A stretch of DNA of 64,000 nt from Rubellicoccus peritrichatus (GTDB taxonomy: Bacteria > Verrucomicrobiota > Verrucomicrobiia > Opitutales > Cerasicoccaceae): the NCBI RefSeq assembly GCF_033100135.1, contig NZ_CP136920.1:1426001-1490000 (forward strand), written 5' to 3'. Positions within the stretch are counted from its first letter, which is position 1, and the number at the start of each line of letters is the position of its first letter. Of this stretch, positions 1-9,300 are shown in pieces. The notes under the pieces were generated by a model. That model did no database searches. It was not told the origin of the DNA and worked only from the letters and a program-made list of their open reading frames with translations. A program made the position numbers and the translations under genes.

Positions 1-2
1 TG

Positions 3-896
3 CTTGAATTCATTCATGAGCGTATGGGAATCGGCCCAGAGAGTTGGAGTCGCGATGAGCCGTATACTCTTGCGAGCGCCATATCCTTTGGCGGAACGCT
101 TTACAGTGTTGCTGCTGTTCTCAACTTGGAGAGGGGGGCAAAAGCCGTTGAAAGCAAAGAAGCCTTCAAGAATGTTGCTGGTTTTCCAGATGCTGGCATC
201 TTCATCTTTCGCTCTAGTCCCAATGACTCGATGCCATCGATTGGAATTGCTGTAAAAGCAGGTCACAATGACGAGAACCATAATCACAATGATGTGGGCT
301 CTTATTCGCTTGTGGTAGGTGATGCACTTTTGGTTTCCGATCCTGGGATGCGAATTTACGATAAATCCTCATGGAAGGATCGATATGGGAGCAAGATATT
401 GAATTCCTATGGGCATCCTGTGCCGGTTGTAGGAAAAGGGGATCTTCAAGGAACCGGACGTCATTTTGAGGGTGTTGTAGAAAGTAGTTTGATTGAAGAT
501 GAATTATCGATTGTAACGATAGATTTAACCATGGCGTACCCTTGCCCGGATTTAGATGAGTTGGAGCGAACGGTTTCGATTGATGAGGTAAGCGGTAGCA
601 TTGAAATTGAAGACGCAGTATCTTTTGATAAGCCGAGCAGATTTGAAACCGGGATAACATCTTTTTACCCGGTGGAGTTCTTAGGAGATAATCGCGTCGT
701 TATCCGATCGGACCTATACGAGTTGATTGGAACAATCGACACTGGAGGGGCGCCTTTTTCAATAGTCAAAGAGGAAATCGTTGATAACTTGCCAGGCAGG
801 AAAATTCCGATTCGCTTGGGAGTTCGGTTTGATGATTTGGTCAAGAATGGATACGTGAAGATCACATTTAAGGCTTCACTTGTTAATACATTCTGA
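3..896 (+). CDS. Heparinase II/III-like protein, C-terminal part (5' truncated by window edge)
   Basis: The reading frame is open from the first bases, so the gene starts outside the window. The visible 297 residues carry the motif HNDENHNHNDVGSY near residue 90, followed by DALLVSDPG. This is the signature of the heparinase II/III-like C-terminal beta-sandwich domain of polysaccharide lyases (alginate, heparin or related uronic-acid polymers). Family knowledge: these are secreted or periplasmic eliminases. A LacI regulator and a sulfatase lie next door, which fits a locus for a sulfated uronic-acid polysaccharide (inference). The substrate cannot be told from this fragment. Confidence 0.8.
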   Translation, partial: LEFIHERMGIGPESWSRDEPYTLASAISFGGTLYSVAAVLNLERGAKAVESKEAFKNVAGFPDAGIFIFRSSPNDSMPSIGIAVKAGHNDENHNHNDVGSYSLVVGDALLVSDPGMRIYDKSSWKDRYGSKILNSYGHPVPVVGKGDLQGTGRHFEGVVESSLIEDELSIVTIDLTMAYPCPDLDELERTVSIDEVSGSIEIEDAVSFDKPSRFETGITSFYPVEFLGDNRVVIRSDLYELIGTIDTGGAPFSIVKEEIVDNLPGRKIPIRLGVRFDDLVKNGYVKITFKASLVNTF

Positions 897-926
897 GGTT
901 TGAGGCTGTTCTGAACTCAATGGACC

Positions 927-1949
927 CTATCGGATTTTCCGCACAGACTTTCCATCTTGCCATTCTCCATCTATAAGGAGATGTACTGGTTTCTCCGGGA
1001 TGCCAACTTGGCCTCTGCGAATCATGCTGTCGAGTAAGTCGACGGCAGACTGTCCAATCGAGATACCATTTTGATACATACCAGCAAAGAAGGGTTCCTT
1101 TTTGGTGACTGTAACAAGGGCAAGGCCAATGTCTTCAGGAACTTTCATATTCATACGTGCCAACCAACTTGGCAAGTGATCTGTATTTGTAATGATGACT
1201 TCGGGCCGGTGATTCTCAACCCATGCTTTGAATGGCTCGAATTCGTGCACTTTCTCAAAAAGAGGAGGCACCTTGTCTTTGGTCTGACGATCAACATCCT
1301 CTGCAAAGTACGCTCCGGAAAGTTGATAATCCAGGCGTGCGTCGTGGGAGCGGAGGAGGTGAAGGCCGATCCTTTTATATCCGAGCGTCGCGAGTTTGCG
1401 TTGCAACGTGAGCATGAGTCGGAATTGATGGTTTGAGATTAGATTCAAGTGAGGCTTTACGATGGAGTAACCGAAAGTCACCACGCTAAACTTGTCCCAT
1501 TCAAAATCGTAGTGAGTGTCCGGGTTCGGTTGTGGTGCCAGCAGCACACCCTGTATATTACGGGCTCGGAGAATGGAAATACCCCGTTCGAGGCGGAGTT
1601 CAGGATCGCCAAACCAGAATTGTTCGAGTCCGTAGCCAAGCTCGCGCGCGCGATAGAATGCTCCTTGGAAATATTCTTCGAAACCTGGATAGTAGAGGGC
1701 ACCGCGGCGTTTGGGGTAATTGTCTATCCATCCGATAGTTGCGCGAAATGCCGGATTCTCCTTGTTCCTCTTGTAGGAATTCAATGCAGATAAATAGGGA
1801 TCTCGTCGATAGCCTAGCTCATCGGCTTTTGCTAAAATTTTCTGTTTGGTCGCTTCTGCAACTTTTGTGCTATTTCGTAGAGCTGCAGCAACTGTCGTGT
1901 AATGACAGCCAACGGCTTTGGCGACATCTCTTACCGTAACCCGGCTCAT
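927..1949 (-). CDS. LacI/GalR-family transcriptional regulator
   Basis: A 340-residue protein starting MSRVTVRDVAKAVGCHYTT. The first ~50 residues are a typical LacI helix-turn-helix with hinge (VTVRDVAKAVGCH, then TTVAAALRNSTKV). The rest resembles a periplasmic-binding-protein-like sensor domain (GYKRIGLHL near the middle, PEDIGLALVTV near the C-terminus). It is convergent with the lyase gene and in the same direction as the sulfatase upstream of it. It probably controls local polysaccharide genes in response to a sugar; the ligand is unknown. The length is normal for the family. Confidence 0.9.
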   Translation of the reverse strand: MSRVTVRDVAKAVGCHYTTVAAALRNSTKVAEATKQKILAKADELGYRRDPYLSALNSYKRNKENPAFRATIGWIDNYPKRRGALYYPGFEEYFQGAFYRARELGYGLEQFWFGDPELRLERGISILRARNIQGVLLAPQPNPDTHYDFEWDKFSVVTFGYSIVKPHLNLISNHQFRLMLTLQRKLATLGYKRIGLHLLRSHDARLDYQLSGAYFAEDVDRQTKDKVPPLFEKVHEFEPFKAWVENHRPEVIITNTDHLPSWLARMNMKVPEDIGLALVTVTKKEPFFAGMYQNGISIGQSAVDLLDSMIRRGQVGIPEKPVHLLIDGEWQDGKSVRKIR

Positions 1950-2112
1950 CTATTGGGGTAGTCTTTTTTTTGAGTTAGTTATATTTGTATCGTAACGTTT
2001 TTGAATCGTTAGACAAGCTTGGGAAAATAAAGCTTGTTGCTAAAGCTGGCATAAGAGGAAGCAGGCTTCGATTGTGGTGTATTTCAAGGTCATGCGATCA
2101 TATAGTGCGGCA

Positions 2113-3549
2113 TTAATTTATCGGCCAGCGCGGGGTTGCTGTTATCGCTTCCCAGTCATCCAAAAGTTCGGAGAGCTTTTGAGCTATCTGCGGCTTTTCA
2201 GTAATCTGATTGTATTTTTCGCCTATATCCTCGGTTAAGTTATAGAGTGCTTTCCGTTTATTATCGTAATCGATCAGTTTCCAGTCGCCCAGGCGCACGA
2301 TGCTTGTCCAGCCTTCGCGATTTCGCTCCTTCCAGAATAGGGGTCTTTGCGGGAGGCTTTCTCCTTCCAGCAGCACAGGTAATAGCGAGGTACCGTCCAG
2401 AGCTTTTGCAGATGTATCAGTCTGGCCTGCCAACTCCAAAAAAGTCGGGGTCAAGTCGAGTGAAATAACCGGAGTATCTATCACTTGAGCTGGTATTTTT
2501 TCTTTCCAGTAAAAGGCCATTGGCACGCGTAGGCCACCCTCATAAGGAGACCACTTATAGCCACGAAGTTTGCCGTTGTCGGTGTGGTTGTGCGTGGACC
2601 CTCCATTGTCATTTAGAAAAACGACCAGTGTCCGTTCGCTGAGTGCAAGTTCTTCAAGCTTATCCATCACTTGCCCAATACCTTCGTCCATTGCGAGTGT
2701 CATTGCGACCAGCTTCTGCCGGTTGATATCCGCATCGGGGAATAACTCCTTGGCACGATCCAGGCGGGCACTGTCCGCTTGCATCGGAGAGTGTGGCGCA
2801 ATGTGAGATATAAAGAGAAAAAATGGTCGGTCCTTATTTGCTTCGATAAACTGGATCCCTTTATCCGTAAGCAAATCTGTCACGTAATAAGTGTGTTCTT
2901 CTGGAAAGATCTTACCATCTTCTTCCAGGCTCCGCCAATTGAAAGGAATTCTTTCCGTCGTATTGTATTGAGGCCTGGAAAAGTAATCACGTGCGCCGCC
3001 GCGCATGCCAAAAAAATAGTCAAAACCGCGAATGTTCGGGTAGTGCTCCTCACCGTAGCCCAAATGCCATTTCCCAATAATACCGGTTGTGTAACCGCTG
3101 GCTTTAAGGTGGTCCCCAATCGTTTCTTCGGCAACATCGAGCCCGAATACTTTCCAGTCATCGGATTGCCAGTCTGGGTGTGGCGGTTTACTCCAGTAGT
3201 TGGGCTCATTTTGGTACCATCCAAAGCGTTGCTGATAGCGTCCAGTAATGAGGCCCGCACGCGATGGCCCGCATACTGATGCGCTCACATAGGCATTATT
3301 GAAGAATGCTCCTTGCTCAATCAGACGGTCAAGTGCAGGCGTAATCTTTTTGAAAGGAGCCTCGTCCGCTTCGTGGTAGAAACCGAAATCGGCATAGCCA
3401 GCGTCGTCTGCCAGAATGAGTATGATATTTGGAGGCGTGCTCTTTGCATCCGTTTCGAGGAGTTTTGATTCGGCTCGATATGCATTGGATGCTGCGAATG
3501 AGGCAATCGCGATCAGCACTGGTAATGTGGTGCAGGAGATTTTTTTCAT
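2113..3549 (-). CDS. Secreted sulfatase (type I, formylglycine-dependent)
   Basis: A 478-residue protein with an N-terminal signal peptide (about residues 1-24). Metal ligands are visible in ILADDAGYADFG (residues 45-56). The formylglycine motif CGPSRAGLITGR starts at Cys93 (C-x-P-S-R). KWHLGYG follows around residue 160 and NDNGG around 315. Family knowledge: these enzymes hydrolyse sulfate esters and need a formylglycine-generating enzyme, which is not in this window. Next to the LacI regulator and heparinase-like lyase it probably desulfates a marine polysaccharide (inference). Ends in RWPIN with no anchor. Confidence 0.92.
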   Translation of the reverse strand: MKKISCTTLPVLIAIASFAASNAYRAESKLLETDAKSTPPNIILILADDAGYADFGFYHEADEAPFKKITPALDRLIEQGAFFNNAYVSASVCGPSRAGLITGRYQQRFGWYQNEPNYWSKPPHPDWQSDDWKVFGLDVAEETIGDHLKASGYTTGIIGKWHLGYGEEHYPNIRGFDYFFGMRGGARDYFSRPQYNTTERIPFNWRSLEEDGKIFPEEHTYYVTDLLTDKGIQFIEANKDRPFFLFISHIAPHSPMQADSARLDRAKELFPDADINRQKLVAMTLAMDEGIGQVMDKLEELALSERTLVVFLNDNGGSTHNHTDNGKLRGYKWSPYEGGLRVPMAFYWKEKIPAQVIDTPVISLDLTPTFLELAGQTDTSAKALDGTSLLPVLLEGESLPQRPLFWKERNREGWTSIVRLGDWKLIDYDNKRKALYNLTEDIGEKYNQITEKPQIAQKLSELLDDWEAITATPRWPIN

Positions 3550-4091
3550 CTTCTTCTAATGAATGGGAGCGGGGAATGCCAATTGTAGGGGCAGCACTTA
3601 ACATCTTTTATTCCGACATTATTTGAATTTGGACCGCTTCTGAGGGATAAACGACGCCTATTGCAAACTACATGTAGTATAGCCGAATGAGTAATTCATT
3701 TCAAGCTCCAGTATTTGCAGCGGTTCTTCTTGAGGTGTTACGGATGTCAGAGCTCTATGGTACTCGAAGGATATGTACAGGTCTCTTTGCTTTTACTCTT
3801 GATTGGCATTACGATGAGGTTGCTTCCTTCAGATGAAGGTCGAGTTCATCAGGAGCTTGCTAAATCTCTGGAATAACATCCATTTGTACAGTGTCTCACT
3901 TTTCGTCTGTAGAGACTAACTATGATCATTTTAATAATCCAAGGATCACATCAGGTTTACCATCATGAGTGAGTCATATACTACATGTATTATTTTGATC
4001 TGCTTTAATTTTTCAGCTTTTTCAGTTTCTTTATATAAATGCATTTTAGGTCCCGCTGCGGGATCACACAAAAACAATCGAATAAATCCCC
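3550..4091. other. Intergenic stretch with two TACATGTA palindromes and a possible gene remnant
   Basis: No convincing gene. A perfect 12-bp palindrome ACTACATGTAGT lies at 3667-3678; ten of its bases (ACTACATGTA) recur at 3980-3989. A 49-codon plus-strand ORF at 3687-3836 contains LLEVLRMSELYGTRRICTG, which weakly resembles the start of the XylR-type sensor domain. An overlapping frame at 3757-3876 gives a 39-residue hydrophobic peptide. The stretch may be the remains of a regulator gene plus the promoters of the flanking genes. Confidence 0.3.
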
Positions 4092-4913
4092 ATGAAGAAT
4101 AAAATATTGATATCCCTGTGCTCCATCGCTGTGGCGGCCACCGTCTCGGCACAAACGACCATCATCGATGATGATTTTTCCAGTTTTGTTACACCGCCAA
4201 CCGCAGGTACTGCTGAGACCTCGCAGCTGGTTTATCGTGCCTTTAATGGTAGTGGCGCTTCAGATCTTTCCGGGTCGGGCTCCGGAGTGCTGAATATGGC
4301 CCCGATTACTGGTTTCAGCGGCGTCTATGGTTACCTCGAAACTGAGTATCAGTTAATGAATGTTGGCGACAAGTTTGAACTGAAATTCGATATTACTTAT
4401 ACTTCCGGTCCAAATGCAGATTTTGATGGTTTTCGTGTGGGTTTGTATAACGACTTGAGTAACAATTCCAGCTTAGAGACGGGAAGTACCGGCTACATCA
4501 CTACGATCAACACGGGTGCGGCTACAGGATCCGCCACGCGTATTTGGCGTGATGACAATCAGACCAATGGTGTCAATTCCTTTGGCACGGATTTGACCAG
4601 TTCCTCCGGCTCAAGCACCTATATCTTCTCAGGTACGGAAACGGTGACCTTCGCTGCCGAAATGGTAGTGAGTGGAATCCAGCTTACTGTTGGTTCGACC
4701 GGAAGTGGTACGATTGCAAACAGCATTATAGATACAACTTCGTTTGAGAATACTTTTGATATGTTTGCGATAAGCAATGGCGGTCAAACAACTGGTTTCA
4801 ATATTGATAATTTGTCAGTCGTTTACACTCAGATTCCAGAGAATTCGACAGTGAGCATTGTTGCCGGAATTTCTGCAATGCTTACTATCCTGGTGTTCCG
4901 TCGCCGACGGTAA
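4092..4913 (+). CDS. Secreted protein with divergent PEP-CTERM tail
   Basis: A 273-residue protein with a signal peptide (MKNKILISLCSIAVAATVSA). The Ser/Thr/Gly-rich body contains a beta-sandwich-like FDGFRVGLYND segment typical of verrucomicrobial exported proteins. The C-terminus has the three-part PEP-CTERM layout: IPENS, a hydrophobic stretch of ~20 residues, then FRRRR. The motif is PEN rather than PEP, so this is a divergent member. Family knowledge: such tails are processed by an exosortase at the cell envelope; none is in the window. Function unknown. Confidence 0.75.
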   Translation: MKNKILISLCSIAVAATVSAQTTIIDDDFSSFVTPPTAGTAETSQLVYRAFNGSGASDLSGSGSGVLNMAPITGFSGVYGYLETEYQLMNVGDKFELKFDITYTSGPNADFDGFRVGLYNDLSNNSSLETGSTGYITTINTGAATGSATRIWRDDNQTNGVNSFGTDLTSSSGSSTYIFSGTETVTFAAEMVVSGIQLTVGSTGSGTIANSIIDTTSFENTFDMFAISNGGQTTGFNIDNLSVVYTQIPENSTVSIVAGISAMLTILVFRRRR

Positions 4914-5025
4914 GATAGTTCGTGGTTGGGGCTTTTCATTCTAAAAGAGTCCAGCTCTAAACCAGGAGTATATTTTTTATATTAAGTATAGCGTATTTAT
5001 AATGTGTGAATCCCAATAGTATTTT

Positions 5026-5700
5026 ATGTTTACCCCAAAGAAGTATACCCTTGGTTTTTCGCTGATCGAATTGATTGTCACTATCGCTGTTGTTGGTATT
5101 CTTGCAGGAATATTGATTCCAGTAATTGGGAAGGCACGGGTCAAGGCATCGAGTGCCATTTCGGCATCGAATTTACGCCAGATCGGATCTGCGATTGAGC
5201 TGTATGCAGCCGATCACAAAAGCCAACTTCCTGGTCCCATATGGTCTGCTCAAGGGCCTTATTACTGGGATGTTGAAGGGAATTTGGCATACTTTATCAA
5301 AGACTATCTGGTGGATGAAAGCTGGGATAATTCCGGTAAACGTGGTTATTCCGATATCTTTGCTTACCCGGCATGGGAGGCTAGTGTGGAGGAGAATACT
5401 GCGCCAAGTTACTTTTTCAATCGCAGTCCTGTACGCGGAGAGCCGGACCTTGTCCCTTTCGGCCACAAGGCTGCCAGTAAGGATGATACGAGAGGCCCTA
5501 TGCTGATGAGTGTATTACGAGCCAGAGTTCCTGGGGATACATGGCTTATGATTGAAGTGGATCAAAAACTTGAAGGTTTGGGTGCTCCAGGGTGGTTTAG
5601 TCGTATTCCGGAAGATCCTGTACATCTCAATCATCGCAACGTGTTGAGCTATAGTTTTTCTGTCTCTCAGTGGGACGCAAGTCGAGCAATTCAACAGTAG
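5026..5700 (+). CDS. Type IV pilin-like / type II secretion pseudopilin
   Basis: A 224-residue protein with the prepilin cleavage/methylation motif GFSLIELIVTIAVVGILAG (from residue 10), a hydrophobic helix and SNLRQIGSAIELYAADHKSQLPG. The C-terminal region ends in VHLNHRNVLSYSFSV, resembling the H-x-n-L-DG end of the planctomycete/verrucomicrobial pseudopilin family. Probably cleaved by a prepilin peptidase and placed in the inner membrane. It is flanked by exported proteins, so it may help their export (inference). The specific role is not known. Confidence 0.85.
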   Translation: MFTPKKYTLGFSLIELIVTIAVVGILAGILIPVIGKARVKASSAISASNLRQIGSAIELYAADHKSQLPGPIWSAQGPYYWDVEGNLAYFIKDYLVDESWDNSGKRGYSDIFAYPAWEASVEENTAPSYFFNRSPVRGEPDLVPFGHKAASKDDTRGPMLMSVLRARVPGDTWLMIEVDQKLEGLGAPGWFSRIPEDPVHLNHRNVLSYSFSVSQWDASRAIQQ

Positions 5701-5734
5701 GTGAAGCACTGTCAATTTTTCAGAAAATATTCAA

Positions 5735-6229
5735 GTGATGAAATTAAATGGTATGCACATCATTGCTCTCAGTTTTACGGGTATGTTTATTATACCAATC
5801 TATGCGGGAAAAGAGCTTTTCACAATCCGTTCTGAAGCGGGTCGTGGAAGTTTTTTAGAGCCAAGCAAAAACATTGAATGGTCTACGGTAAGGCACCGTT
5901 CACAGGCTGAGAATGAAACTCCTAAACTCTGGGAAATCGAAAAATTAGAGGATGGCTTATATAGGATAACTTGTGACGGTATGGCGTTGACTGTCGTTGA
6001 TGATAAGGAGTGGAGTGACGTGCAGCTAGGTGTCTACAATGGATGGAAATCACAACATTGGAAAATTGAAGCGATGGAAAGTGGGCATTTCATGATCACG
6101 CATGCAAACGGCCTTGTGCTTACAGGACCAAACAAGACAGATGACCTTATCACCGAAGTGGCTTCAAGCCAGGGCTGGAGCACACAGAAGTGGATAATCG
6201 AGTCGTTTGAGGTTGTCGGATCAGATTAA
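5735..6229 (+). CDS. Small secreted protein with ricin-type (beta-trefoil) QxW repeats
   Basis: A 164-residue protein with a hydrophobic signal-like N-terminus. Three similar blocks end in KLWEIE, SQHWKIE and STQKWIIE. Two of these are QxW motifs, the hallmark of ricin-type beta-trefoil carbohydrate-binding domains. Either GTG at 5735 or ATG at 5738 could be the start. It lies 35 bp after the pseudopilin gene and may be cotranscribed with it. Likely an exported sugar-binding protein; ligand unknown. Confidence 0.7.
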   Translation: MMKLNGMHIIALSFTGMFIIPIYAGKELFTIRSEAGRGSFLEPSKNIEWSTVRHRSQAENETPKLWEIEKLEDGLYRITCDGMALTVVDDKEWSDVQLGVYNGWKSQHWKIEAMESGHFMITHANGLVLTGPNKTDDLITEVASSQGWSTQKWIIESFEVVGSD

Positions 6230-6342
6230 TTACCAGCCAATAGCTGCCTCAGTCTAAAAGCTATTTGGTAGCAGGTGACGTTCGCGCTGAAGCGCCTCTA
6301 CGGTTTTGGCTGCTGTCATGAGGGCATGCTTATTTCGCTTCC

Positions 6343-9300
6343 TTAATCCGATACTTCAATGCGGATGAAGGTACTCTCGACATCCAGATCCGTTTCGATT
6401 TCCAGGATCACTGGCTCCGTTTTAGTTGCGCGGAAGGTGTCAATGGTCACCCAATTCGTTAGGTCAGTAGAGGCTTGAATTTCGTATACATGGGATGCGA
6501 TCAGGCCATATTCGACCAGGATGGTTGTAACGTCATCACCGCCTGTTGAGATCGTGTCGCCGACGGCAACCAATGGAACCGGAGTGCCGCTGGTTACAGC
6601 GGGATCGGTGTTGAGGAGCTGTTCGATCTTATTCGATAAGCCATCATCATCCGGGTCTGAGTCAATGCCGACCAATTCCGGTTCTCCATCGGGGAAGTAA
6701 GAAAGAATATAAAGCATATAATTTCTGTCACTGACCTGATCGACGGCGTTCGGAGTGATACCGAAGTCATATCCATTGAACTCGGTATATTTCGTGGTCG
6801 ACGTTGTGCTCGCATCTAAGCTCGCAGATGCGACCCTTGGGGCTACGGAGAATTCACTGGATGCAACAGAAGCATTGGTTGCGACAAGTGAATCCGGTTC
6901 GTCGGGGATCGTCTCAGTCGTGGTATTGACGATGACGAAGTTCTTGTCTGAATTGCTTATCTGGGAGGGATAAGCGAGAATGTAAACGTCATAGGTCGTA
7001 TTGACCTCTACGTCATAAAAACGCCAGAAACCATTTTTGTTAGTCACCGTTTTGATATCCGTGTGGCTCTCGTAAGTGCCATTGCCATTTTGATCGATAA
7101 AAAGCTGTACCCCGCGGATGCCGACTTCATCGTTATCAAAGATGCCATCCTCATTGGTATCTTCGTAGACATAACCGGAGATGGAATCGAGGAGATTGAT
7201 ATCAAAATCGATTTCAACGGAATCGCCTGTGATGTAAGTCGTGGTTATAAAATCAAGTGTGTTCTCATTGGAGGCATAACCGTAGGGGATGACGACTCCG
7301 ATGGTAACTTCGCCGTTGGGGACATCATCGAAAACGTAATTACCGTTGCTGTTGGTGATTGTTGATTTGTCGATACTTGCATCGTATTCCTTGTCGCCGT
7401 TGACATCCAGATAAACCCGAAAGCCGTTGAGTGGGCTGTTGCCCTGAATACTGTCAAAAACTCTGCCATAAACAGCTGGTGCGATTGTGAAGGGTCCGAA
7501 GTATTCCGAGTAAACAATCTCCTGATTGCCATTATCAATCTGGGCGTAAATGTAGTACTCATCGCTGGGCTCTTCGCTAATGTTTTCAATCAACCAATGG
7601 ACGCTATGATTTATAGGGACGTCGTCTCCCGCATATTGATAATCTTCGAAGGCTTTGATGGCTGTGCCGTCGTGATCCTCATCATTGTCATCAATGAAAA
7701 TGGAAACGGTTGTGTTATTGACGAATGCAGCATCCGAATAGTATTCGAGTGTGATTGGCAATGTTGTTCCACTGAAGATGTAAGTGGTGTCGCCGATAGT
7801 ATCTGAATTGCTGGCATTCAGATCGATGGAGTCGATGTTGATGTAGGGATCTTCATAATCGTAGTAAACCGTCATGCTGGGATCATCGAAGATCAGGGGG
7901 GTTAGGAAATTGTCGATGGTTGCAAGGTAGGTGAGTGAGACGGTTATGGTGCCTTCAGCCAGGGCATCAAACGCAATAAGTTGATCGCTCGTGTTGCTCG
8001 TAAGAATGACCCCTTCCGAGGCAATTTTGACGCCATAGGAATCCGTAACAATAAGTGGAAGGCTATAGTATCCGATCGAAGTATTCGAGGTGTCTGCAGT
8101 ATAGGAGCCGTCATTGTAGCTAACCTCATGAATGCTCAGCGGTACATCGTCGTTAATGGCGCCAGAGCTGTCTTTGACAGTTCCGGTTACGGTTACGAAC
8201 ATATCACCAACTGGCGCAGTAACAGGATCCATGTCCTCTCCAACTGGGATCGCCTCATACAAGGCCCAACCCATATCGACCATGAAGGATGTGGCTCCCT
8301 CGGGGAGATCGAAGGTAAATGTTTTTGTGGTGTAATCCTCATCTCCGTTTTGAGCGTCTTCGGCTTCCTGGATCTCCTGTTTGATGTCGGCGATGTCTCC
8401 GCTGTCGATGTACTTGAATTTTCCGTTGTCGAATGTGTATTCGATACCTGCCTGCTCCGTAGTGAAGAGCAAGTCGATGTCAACCCAGGCAGCGGCAAAG
8501 CTGTTTGATGGGTCATTGGTATCGATCAGTAGATCAACGTCGATGTTGCCCAGATCATCACCTCCAATGATTGGAATGCCATCGGGGACCCGGACTTCAG
8601 CCTTTGCTTCAAGAACAACATACTCCTTGCTGAAGAAAAGATCTTCGGTCAATTTGATGCCGTAATCAGCTGGCATGTAAAGCGAGCTTTCAAGGAGGTA
8701 TTTTTCATCCGCCCAATCGAGTGTCATAGCCGCGCCGCTCTTGTAAATAAGTGAATCCCATTCACCATTTATTTCATAGGCACCGAAATATACTGTGTCA
8801 CTGATGATCAGCTCTTCACTGTCGACGTAAACATCGCCCTCGATGTATGAGAGTGTGGCAGCCTGTCCGCCAATGCCGATTTGTCCACCAAACTGCAGCC
8901 CGATCGTTCCTTCGAAGATCAAGTCTGCTGGCTGGTCGAGATTATCAAAGGCAACACTCATCTCTGCAATATCCACTCCGGTATCTAAAATCTCAATCCC
9001 TGTAGATGTGCCGACTGCCTTGTATTCCAGAAAGATATCGGTGATCTTGCCATTGTCCACAGCGACTTCGCTGTCGAATTCACCTTCGAATTCCGGGATG
9101 ATCACATCCAGAATCACATCCACAATGATGTCACTGTGATCTCGACTGTAGGATACTCTGACCTCTTTGAGCTGAGCGAAGCCAAGATTGATCTTGTCGA
9201 CTTCAATGGCGAGGTTTTCGATGTCCCATGTGTTGTCAATAATCTGAATTCCCGGATTTTCTTCCGATCCAAGAGTAATGATGACATCCCAAAGTGTATC

